From Parapristionchus giblindavisi (Eukaryota > Nematoda > Chromadorea > Rhabditida > Diplogasteridae), in assembly GCA_943737045.1 (NCBI GenBank), contig CALSFV010000005.1, forward strand, positions 248,001-312,000: 64,000 nt of DNA. Direction: 5' to 3'. Positions 56,296 to 64,000 of this stretch are shown here, piece after piece. Position 1 is the stretch's first letter. Each line of letters opens with the position of its first letter. The position numbers and the translations under genes were made by a program. The notes beneath the pieces are model-generated. The model was not told the DNA's origin. It searched no databases and saw only the letters and a program-made list of their open reading frames with translations.

Positions 56296-56941
56296 GAGTC
56301 CCGATCTGTAAGACTCGACCATTTCGGCCAGATTTCGGACATCGCGCCAAGAATTTTGATTCAGGCCATTCCACTTTATGGGTGTAGGTTACCTTGGGCC
56401 CTGATTACAAAATGACAATCAAAGTGGCCCTTGCAGTGGAAAGCGGCGCGCCAGGTGGGCGCCAAGTTGAAAAATTCGATTTTCATATTTTTTCAACCGA
56501 ACAAGCTAGAGTCCAAATTTCTTCGGCACTGTGTTAGGCATGCCCAATGTGCACAGAAACATTATTGAGATTAATTGTAAGCAATTCCTAGACTGATTTT
56601 TTACACGAATTTTCGGTTTTTATTTTCGATTTCTCGGCATCTCAATTTCAATTCCGCAAAAGTTCTCAAGTATATCCATGGAGCCCAACTACTAGTGCAT
56701 GTAACCCTGCTAGGCGGGAATCGATCTTGGATTGCGCGTGTCGGAAAAGCTGTATTTCCAAACGATTAGTGCGGAGTTATGGTCTACTCAAAGTTTAGAG
56801 GTGAGACCAGTAAAACGACACAAAAAGCCCATCACTTGGATCAATTTAAAAATTTCGTGTGAGTGGAATGGCCTGAATCAAAATTCTTGGCGCGATGTCC
56901 GAAATCTGGCCGAAATGGTCGAGTCTTACAGATCGGGACTC
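56296..56941. mobile_element. TTAA fold-back element F5 at the apex of inverted duplication 2
   Basis: Ends GAGTCCCGATCTGTAAGACT on both sides with TTAA outside (56292-56295 and 56942-56945). The arms match for about 80 bp, around a 486 bp unpaired middle. The right half of the middle resembles F1 near 14790-14900 (CCCATCACTTGGATCAAT), and the left half resembles F3/F4 sequences. The flanks outside F5 are inverse copies of each other, so F5 is the turning point of the giant palindrome. Confidence 0.8.
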
Positions 56942-57449
56942 TTAATGAAGAGACTGGAGAATTCAATGAATATGTTATGCAACGTTTAGGGTTTTCTATA
57001 TCACTTATATTTCGGAAATAATCTTTAATCACTTTCGCATTGAACATTTGGCACTTCTTCGGTTTTTTTTTTATTAGTCAGAAAAATTTTATTTGTAATA
57101 CTGCTTATGACTCCTTTGTTCCATCTTATTTTTGGACATATAACACATCGTCTATTATTACATGAAGATCCAATATAATCAGAATATTCTCCCAATGTGA
57201 CAACTGCTCTACCTTCTTCCGTTCTAACAAGGAGTCTCTTATGTCTTAAGGTGGCGAAAACTGACGATTTATAGCTTATGTGAAAGCCCTTTCTCTGAAG
57301 AATAAGAATATATGTTTAAATAATTCGGAAGAGCTCTGTACATGGATATTAAAAAATCCAAAGTTTGAGCAATTTCTGCCTTGAAATTCCTGTGTAATGG
57401 CCGTTGAATTGGCGTACAATGATGGGCTACTTCTCCACGCTCTCTCTCT

Positions 57450-57523
57450 GAGCTAGTGGTGGCGCAGTGGTAAAGATGTCGCTTACAATTTTTGCGCTGC
57501 GGGTTCGATCCCCACTGATTCGA
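57450..57523 (+). repeat. tRNA-like module in Tc4-like element 3, left arm
   Basis: A-box-like GTGGCGCAGTGGTAAAGATG and B-box GGGTTCGATCCCCA. The T-stem has one mismatch and there is no convincing acceptor stem, so not called a tRNA gene. Confidence 0.5.
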
Positions 57524-57830
57524 CTTGTTTTGCACGATTTTTACATTTGTCTTTTTACGTTCTTTTTTTAAAAATTTCCCAATGTTCTTACTGATATCCA
57601 TGAATCCAATCTGTCTGAGAGTTTGTCAGTGTTGATTGAGATTATAGAATTATTGATTGACTTACTCTTTTGTTATTCTAATCTTTGAGTGTTGTTCTTT
57701 GTTTCATCTCTGAAATACGTTGAATCATTAAATCAACACTGACAAACTTTCAGACAGATTGGATTCATGGATATTGGGAAATTTTTTTAAAAAAACGTAA
57801 AAAGACGTGAAAAATCGTGCAAAAAAAAGT

Positions 57831-57902
57831 CGCATCAGTGGGGATCGAACCCGCAGAACAAATATTGTAAGCGACATCTTTACCACTGCGCCACCACTAG
57901 CT
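57831..57902 (-). repeat. tRNA-like module in Tc4-like element 3, right arm
   Basis: Inverse copy of 57450-57523 with small differences in the anticodon-like region. Keeps the B-box GGGTTCGATCCCCA on the minus strand. Confidence 0.5.
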
Positions 57903-58410
57903 CGGAGAGAGAGAGCTCGGAGAAGTAGCCCATCATTGTGCGGCAATTCAAAGGCCATTACACAGGAATTTCAAGGCAGAAATTGCTCAAACTTTGAATT
58001 TTTTAATATCCATGTACAGAGCTCTTCCGAATTTTTTAAACATACATTCTTATTCTACAGAGAAAGGGCTTTCACATAAGCTATAAATCGTCAGTTTTCG
58101 CCACCTTAAGACATAAGAGACTCCTTGTAAGTAACTTATTATAGTTAAAAGGGGGATTTTGTTTTTGGAGGGAGGTTTTGCGATCTGTTTTAGGGATGCT
58201 CATCCCGTTGGCTTGAAGGTCGGTCGAACGGACGACTAGGTGGGCTGCCACCAGGGCGCGACTCCCTATTTAGGGACCTTGGATCTGGCCAGACCGCTTT
58301 ACACCCTAACACTTCGCCCGACCTTTTGTCGGTGTGGAAAGGTGGTCGCTGAAGTCCTGTTCATTATCGATCCGAACAAAACAACGAAAAGAGTGAAGCA
58401 GTGTTGACAT

Positions 58411-58973
58411 TCTATCTCTCTGTCTCTGTCTCTCTGTCTCTCTGTCTCTCTGTCTCTCTGTCTCTCTGTCTCTCTGTCTCTCTGTCTCTCTGTCTCTGTC
58501 TCTGTCTCTCTATCTCTCTCTGTCTCTGTCTCTTTGTCACTCTGTCTCTCTGTCACTCTGTCTCTCTGTCTCTCTGTCTCTTTGTCATTCTGTCTCTCTG
58601 TCTCTGTCTCTCTGTCTCTCTGTCTCTCTGTCTCTCTGTCTCTATGTCTCTTTGTCACTCTGTCTCTCCTGTCTCTCTGTCTCTGTCTCTCTGTCTATCT
58701 GTCCCTCTGTCTCTCTGTCTCAATGTCTCTCTGTCTCTCTGTCTCTTTGTCACTCTGTCTCTCTGTCTCTCTGTCTCTTTGTCACTATGTCTCTCTGTCT
58801 CTGTCTCTGTCTCTCTGTCTCTCTGTCTCTGTCTCTCTGTCCCTCTATCTCTCTGTCTCTGTCTCTCTGTCTCTTTGTCATTCTGTCTCTCTGTCTCTGT
58901 CTCTCTGTCTCTCTGTCTCTTTGTCACTCTGTCTCTGTCTCTGTCTCTGTCTCTGTCTCTGTCTCTGTCTCTG

Positions 58974-59006
<33 letters not shown>

Positions 59007-59133
59007 ATATCTCTCTGTCTCTATATCTCTCTGTCTCTATATCTCTTTGTCTCTCTGTCTCTCTGTCTCTCTGTCTCTCTGTCTCTTTGTCACTCTGTCT
59101 CTGTCTCTGTCTCTGTCTCTGTCTCTGTCTCTG

Positions 59134-59166
<33 letters not shown>

Positions 59167-59287
59167 ATATCTCTCTGTCTCTATATCTCTCTGTCTCTAT
59201 ATCTCTTTGTCTCTCTGTCTCTTTGTCTCTCTCTCTCTCTCTGCCTCTCTGTCTCTCTGCCTCTCTGCCTGTCTGTCTCTCTCTCGC
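58411..59287. repeat. CTCTGT-type microsatellite, right arm
   Basis: About 0.88 kb mirror of the two left-arm arrays. Contains two near-identical blocks of pure CTCTGT followed by CTCTCTATATCTCTCTGTCT at about 58930-59045 and 59097-59210 that look locally duplicated. Long open frames here (up to 304 codons) are repeat artefacts. Confidence 0.93.
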
Positions 59288-59407
59288 ATTGTATTTCTTG
59301 TCACTGTTACTCTAAATCCATTTATTTGTGTAACACTATCGGAACGAAAAATATTCATCAAAAATGTCCCATGTTAATTTCTTCTTGTCTATATACTGCC
59401 TTTACAG

Positions 59408-61265
59408 ATGATACTCTCTAACCTCTGTTTTCTCTTCAACATATTTTGTACAAACGTGACTGCCTCGCCCCCACTATCCAACACCACAACATCGGAAGTC
59501 GACATGTACAACGTACCCGCAAAGATTCTTCCCACTGATGATTATGGATTTTTATCGACCGAATCCGTTCCCAAGACAACCGTCGAGACCGACTATGAAC
59601 TCGTGACCAATAACATCGTCCACAACGTGACCGAATCATCAGCAAACGTATCCGACGGAGCTGTCGCACCCTTGGAAACCATCGTCGTTGCCCAAGCTGA
59701 ACCGACCGAGACTAAGGCCATCGTCCTTCCCGAAGTCGCTGAAGCTGATGATTCTGCCCATTTCGTCGTAAAGGATATCTCCAATTCAACTGCAACCGTA
59801 TCCGATGAAGTTACTATTCCTCATAACGAACCGAATGTTCCCGTAGCGGTACCAGTGGATGAGGTAATCATGCCAACCGAAACGGTTGCTGAGTTTGAGA
59901 CCACAGTCGCAACGATCGTAGATTCTATCGTGAAGAATGTAGATGCTAAAGAAGTTACTGTACCCGAAGAGACCGCTACCACAACTGTACCCGAATCCAG
60001 CATCGTCTTGGTCGTGCCAGAAGATACTGTATCGGAATCGACTGTTCCCGAGGCCAAGTCCACGATTGCTACCAAGACCGTAACAGAGCCCCAGCCTACA
60101 GTAATCATCGAAGCTGCTACCGTAACCGAGCCACTCCCTACCGTAGTCATCCAAACAGCTATTGGAAAAACCACTATCGAGACAGTGTTCGAGACAGTAA
60201 CTCGCACAGTAATTCATACTGTACCTCCAGCATCAACTACAGTCGCCCCTCCTTCGAAGGTATTCGTTAATTGATATTTGATCTTTGATCTTTGGAGACT
60301 CAAATGATTTCATTTTATCACTGATTATTTCAGGTCAAACTTTGCTCTTGCGCGATAGCAACGATGTGTCAGGAACGATCGTATAATCAAATAGAGAACT
60401 GTTTCGACTGATGCTCCGAAAAATTGAAGGTACGGTAATTCTAGTTTAATGTTGATTTGCGAAAATTCATAATTTATAAAATATTTTAATTCTTTGCAGA
60501 AATTTGGAGATAATCCCAAAGAATTCCTGTCCTGCTTCAACCGATATAACGACATTGTAACCAATGCGGAACGATGCCTCTACGAACGCTTTGATTTCAG
60601 GTAAGGGCGTGGATAATGTAATAATCTAGTTGGCCGGGTATTGAACCATGTGGTCACTCGGTTACGGTAGTTAACGTTAAGTGGAAAGAAGTGTTGTCAT
60701 TTAGATGCTCAATCGTTCCCGATACATTATATATGGAAGATGTAGACTCCAATAAGATGGTCGAATTCGCATACGAATCACACCCGAGCCATAACATCAA
60801 ACCCTTTCCTTTCTGGTATATATTTACAATGTGAACTACAGTATTCTAATAATTTCGTTTCAGGAGACAAAGTCAACGAGAGTACATAACAATCCAATCG
60901 TTTCTCCACTGCACTAAACATTGCGTTCACGAAGAAACTTACAAGTGCACCACCGCCCATGGGTACGGTACATTTTGAATTGTGTTCTAGGCGGGAAATT
61001 TATTCAATATATTTCAGGTGCGGTATTCGTATTCCAATTTTCGACAAGTACCGGCATTTTATGGATCAATGTACAAAAGAAAACAATGAGGTTGGTTACT
61101 ACCTGAATTTTTCCCTTGAAACTTGAAAACAAATAATTTATAAACACTTAGATTGCAATCGCACTCGGGCGGTTGTGTGTATGTCTCGCCTACGAGAATA
61201 AAATCACAACTCTACAGGGAAAATGCGCCTTAATTGCAAGTCCATACTTCATAGACAACAATTAA
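59408..61265 (+). pseudogene. Family-2 copy B, in-frame TGA in exon 2
   Basis: Exons 59408-60259, 60334-60429, 60500-60600, 60705-60815, 60864-60962, 61018-61090 and 61152-61265. The TGA is at 60409-60411, in frame with both flanking exons. Exon phases match copy A exactly (0, 0, 2, 2, 2, 0), so the exon model is well supported. The start directly follows CTTTACAG, suggesting trans-splicing. Conserved cysteines as in copy A: LCSC and MCQE in exon 2, SCFN and RCLY in exon 3, HCTKHC in exon 5, CGIR and QCTK in exon 6, CVCLAY in exon 7. If translation ends at the TGA the product is about 309 residues, mostly the V/T/E-rich region. Selenocysteine is not suggested: it would need a SECIS element, and none was seen. 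Confidence 0.75.
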
Positions 61266-61509
61266 ATTGTAAAGGTCAACAGTTGTATTATTTGACTAGT
61301 AACAATTGTGATAAAAGTCCTGAACTCATTCTCGCTTGTTCCTATCATTCAAAGATTTTTTTGTGTGATTTCTCTTGTCAGAACATATAAACAATAAACA
61401 TACAACTTTTATGAATTATAAAGGAAGAGACAAAGGGAGAGTTTAAAAAATAGTTGCGTGAGCATTTTTCTGACAAAAGCTTTAATAAATCTAAAGCGAT
61501 CCATTATAA

Positions 61510-62465
61510 GAGACCGGCTCGGTAAGAATCGAGCATTTTGACCCCATGCCGGCCATTCGCGAGGACTTTCGATTCGTCTCTCAATACTTTCATCAAAGAC
61601 ACATACCGGGGGCAGAGCGATGAAAGTAATAGTGAAAAAAAAACCGGCTCACATATTTCTCATTAAATAAAAAATTGAAAAAATACATATCTTTTCAATC
61701 GTGAGGTTTTTTATTTTTTTATTGGTGAATAAAATGTCATGCACCCTTATAAACACTGTAGAACAATAATATCATATCGTTCTGAATATGTTTTTTCGTG
61801 TCTGATTTTCAAATTTTTCGTCTTCTATCCTCATTGACGAGCTAGCCCCAGTAATGGAATAGTGCATATTGTAGCCCTGACGATTTTGCACATGGTGGTC
61901 ATATTCCCTTGGTCAGCCAACATTTAGCAGGCGGCGAGAATTGCAACGGAATTTTTTTCTTGAAATTCGCAAGAGTAAAAGGTAGCTTTATTATGTCATT
62001 TCACTCGAAGTGATGTGCGCACACATAAAAAATATACAAATAGAATCAGACTACAAGAAAATTGAGAAAAAAATAAATTGAGGAAAATAATTATTTTATT
62101 TTTATTTTTTCAACTTTCACATTGAGTCGATCGTCAAGTCAAATTGAATCATAGAGCTGATACATGTCCATTAAGTGAAAACGAGTGCCACGTGAAGAAT
62201 CGTCGTTTCGCAGATCTCGAATTTTTTTTAAAAAATTATCAAATTTGAACATTTATATGTTTCTTTCATCGTTTCGTAAATTCCAACGCGTATACGCTAC
62301 AATTATTCAGCTATTCGCACGAGTATATAGATCAACAAACGATTTGTAGCCCTGACGATTTTTCAGAGGCATCGAGAATTGCAACAGAATGTGAGATATG
62401 TGTAAGTTGCAAAAATCGAAAATAAAATTTCTTGAAATTCGCAAGAGTAAGATGTAGCTCTATGA
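61510..62465. mobile_element. Truncated TTAA-family element F6
   Basis: Starts GAGACCGGCTCGGTAAGAAT and follows the left half of F2 (CATACCGGGGGCAGAGCGATG near 61605, ATATTGTAGCCCTGAC near 61870). A second piece of the same F2 region repeats at about 62340-62460. It stops where the minisatellite of family-2 copy C begins. No right end or TTAA there. Confidence 0.65.
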
Positions 62466-62475
62466 TATCATTTTT

Positions 62476-63281
62476 TCCGGTTACCGTAGCTGATTCGATG
62501 GTTACAGTAGGAAGGGGCTCGGCTACGGTTACTGATTCGATGATTACGGTAGGAAGGGGCTCGGTTACGGTAGCTGATTCGATGATTACAGTAGGAAGGG
62601 GCTCGGTTACGGTAGCTCATTCGATGATTACGGTAGGAAGGGGCTCGGTTACGGTAGCTGTTTCGATGATTACGGTAGGAAGGGGCTCGTTTACGGTAGC
62701 TGATTCGATGATTACGGTAGGAAGGGGCTCGGTTACGGTTACTGATTCGATGATTACAGTAGGAAGGGGCTCGGTTACGGTAGCTGATTCGATGATTACG
62801 GTAGGAAGGGGCTCGGTTACAGTAGCTGTTTCAATGATTACGGTATGAAGAGGCTCGGTTACGGCAGCTGATTCGATGATTACGGTGGGAAGGGGCTCGG
62901 TTACGGTAGCTGTTTCGATGATTACGGTAGGAAGGGGCTCGTTTACGGTAGCTGATTCGATGATTACGGTAGGAAGGGGCTCGGTTACGGTTACTGATTC
63001 GATGATTACAGTAGGAAGGGGCTCGGTTACGGTAGCTGATTCGATGATTACGGTAGGAAGGGGCTCGGTTACGGTAGCTGTTTCAATGATTACGGTATGA
63101 AGAGGCTCGGTTACGGCAGCTGATTCGATGATTACGGTGGGAAGGGGCTCGGTTACGGTAGCTGTTTCGATGATTACGGTAGGAAGGGGCTCGGTTACGG
63201 TAGCTGTTTCGATGATTACGGTAGGAAGGGGCTCGTTTACGGTAGCTGATTCGATGATTACAGTAGGAAGGGTATTGTGTT
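62476..63281 (-). repeat. 42 bp minisatellite with a six-unit higher-order repeat
   Basis: About 19 units of 42 bp. Variants (VNEP, SAAVTEPLH, SVTVTEP) recur in the same order every six units (252 bp): the order seen around 62880-63130 repeats that around 62630-62880. Both strands are open. Confidence 0.88.
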
Positions 63282-63900
63282 TACATTCGTCCCCTCCTAG
63301 AGTCGTCACCTATCATTTTCAATCCAACCACCAAATTGTTGACCAATACTCTTGAAGATGTCCAGAGAAATTTTTCTCGTAGGCTTTTCTTCCGTTGCAA
63401 ATTGCCCCCGTCCAATCATATCGAAAGAAATTCTTACTTGAATCTGCCGACCCTTGAATATCGACGATGTATTAGAGATTTACAATTTATTCATAGTACC
63501 ATTCATGGCCATTACGAGTACGACTATTCAAACCTTTTTGTTGTATCACCTCTTAACCGCGATCACAGATTTTCCCATCCTTACCGTATATCTCTCCCTT
63601 ATCGTAGTAATTCAACATTATCTACCTGTGCATCTAGAGTAATAGATATTTGGAACTCTTTACCCACCGAATTAGTTGCATCCTCACCATCCCCATTCCG
63701 TGCAGGGCTAGTTAAGATCTCCCCTGATATAATTATCCCTTTTTCCAAGATTCGCCAGTAGCTCCCAAACTGCCACTGTACCCAAAAACCCTCACCGATA
63801 TCGCTACATTAGCGACGGACATCCATCAATCCCTTTTATGTCACTATTTCCCTGTTTCGTATATTATGATGGAATAAAGAAAGAAAGAAAGAAAGAAAGA
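63282..63900 (+). mobile_element. 5'-truncated LINE 3' fragment in the minisatellite
   Basis: Carries the last about 140 codons of a non-LTR reverse transcriptase ORF (63336-63761): LEDVQRNFSRRLFFRC, then VIDIWNSLPTELVASSP. It ends in AATAAAGAAAGAAAGAAAGA, a GAAA-type 3' tail. The ORF is similar in layout to the C-terminus of the LINE at 21292 (ERVQNYFTRRIFMRC) but clearly a different copy or family. Junction sequence GTAGGAAGG on the left and AAAGGGGCTCGG on the right rebuild one repeat unit, so it inserted into the array. Confidence 0.85.
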
Positions 63901-64000
63901 AAGGGGCTCGGTTACGGTAGCTGATTCGATGATTACGGTAGGAAGGGGCTCGGTTACGGTAGCTGTTTCGATGATTACGGTAGGAAGGGGCTCGGATACG

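Larger units (their letters stand above)
51820..56375. repeat. Inverted duplication 2, left arm
   Basis: Mirrored at 56862-61525. Carries family-2 copy B', the hexanucleotide array and a LINE- or Penelope-like fragment, and ends inside F5. Begins with TTACCGAGCCGG, a fold-back element terminus, one base after inverted duplication 1 ends. The arms differ by array length (about 0.8 kb), a 0.9 kb insertion in the right arm and several coding substitutions. Confidence 0.93.
57228..58127. mobile_element. Tc4-like fold-back element 3, right arm only
   Basis: 900 bp, ends CAAGGAGTCTCTTATGTCTT and inverse, flanked by TAA (57225-57227 and 58128-58130). The left arm gives the empty site GTTACTTAGAACGGA (inverse TCCGTTCTAAGTAAC), so insertion after the duplication, or loss from one arm, is directly visible. 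TNA duplication and C-A-A-G-G ends fit the Tc4/Tc5 group. Both arms contain a tRNA-like module. Confidence 0.88.
56862..61525. repeat. Inverted duplication 2, right arm
   Basis: Inverse copy of 51820-56375, carrying family-2 copy B. Contains the Tc4-like element 3 insertion, absent from the left arm, and a shorter microsatellite. It continues at its outer end into the rest of a fold-back element (61510 onward), whereas the left arm stops after 18 bp of that element. Confidence 0.93.
62466..64000 (-). pseudogene. Family-2 copy C, truncated and interrupted, runs off the window
   Basis: Minus-strand coding minisatellite, 64000-63901 and about 63281-62476, encoding TVIIESATVTEPLP-type units. The end that should lead into the conserved TVIHTV tail and Cys exons is replaced by F6. 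A LINE fragment splits the array at about 63281-63900. The N-terminus lies beyond the window. It may be a broken allele-like copy or an expanded gene cut by the element. Confidence 0.65.

Noticed and set aside
57450..57523. Functional tRNA gene
   Set aside because: T-stem has a mismatch and no acceptor stem is found. It is a repeat module in a transposon.
58401..59421. Open frames of 241-304 codons in the mirrored array
   Set aside because: Same artefact on the opposite arm. Three overlapping frames are open at once, which is expected of the repeat and not of a gene.
62432..63355. Plus-strand frames in the copy C array
   Set aside because: Antisense shadow of the same 42 bp repeat, which happens to be open on both strands.

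Overview
The window reads as nematode nuclear DNA, most like a Caenorhabditis-type rhabditid. It has short introns ending in TTTCAG, splice acceptors placed directly against start codons (as expected for spliced-leader trans-splicing), abundant TACGGTA/TACAGTA motifs, and fold-back transposons resembling the Tc4/Tc5 group (ends C[AT]AGGGAATG, TNA target duplications). No rRNA, canonical tRNA, operon or CRISPR was seen. The species is not identified.

Two small families of predicted secreted, cysteine-rich proteins make up almost all host coding sequence. Family 1 (six copies) is a six-exon gene of about 230 codons. Every exon is in phase 0, and the exons carry C-x-C pairs and a signal peptide. 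Copies start at 1210 (+), 17993 (+, dead), 27570 (+), 38333 (+), 44985 (-) and 51647 (-). Family 2 is a seven-exon gene with a signal peptide, a V/T/E/P-rich exon carrying a 14-residue minisatellite, and a cysteine-rich C-terminus that may be an ET-module-like domain. Copies lie at 25349-20588 (-), 34600-34344 (-, deletion remnant), 53935-52078 (-), 59408-61265 (+) and 64000-62466 (-, partial). Almost every copy has a defect (frameshift, in-frame stop or transposon insertion), so this is a birth-and-death gene cluster in a transposon-dense accessory region.

Layout: 1-7.6 kb, family-1 copy 1, with a 4.1 kb TIR element in intron 4 that carries unrelated exon-like pieces. 8.7-16.3 kb, a transposon nest (elements Y and X, a TA-flanked MITE, TTAA fold-back F1). 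16.3-19.1 kb, family-1 pseudogene. 20.6-25.3 kb, family-2 copy A with a nearly intact LINE in intron 4. 27.5-28.7 kb, family-1 copy 3. 29.9-34.1 kb, nested TTAA fold-back elements. 34.1-41 kb, a tandem duplicate of the 20-29 kb segment. 38.2-51.8 kb, a large inverted duplication (arms about 4.7 kb, 4.2 kb spacer). 51.8-61.5 kb, a second, abutting inverted duplication with almost no spacer. 61.5-64 kb, a truncated fold-back element, then a minisatellite array split by a LINE 3' fragment.

The most interesting system is a family of large palindromic elements (0.65-2.2 kb). They are flanked by TTAA and end in variants of GA[CG]ACCGGCTC[AG]GTAAGA. At least five complete members are present, and one insertion is proved by an empty site in a paralogue. 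One member sits exactly at the apex of the second giant palindrome, and another member's terminus lies at the junction between the two palindromes. These elements may therefore seed inverted gene duplication.
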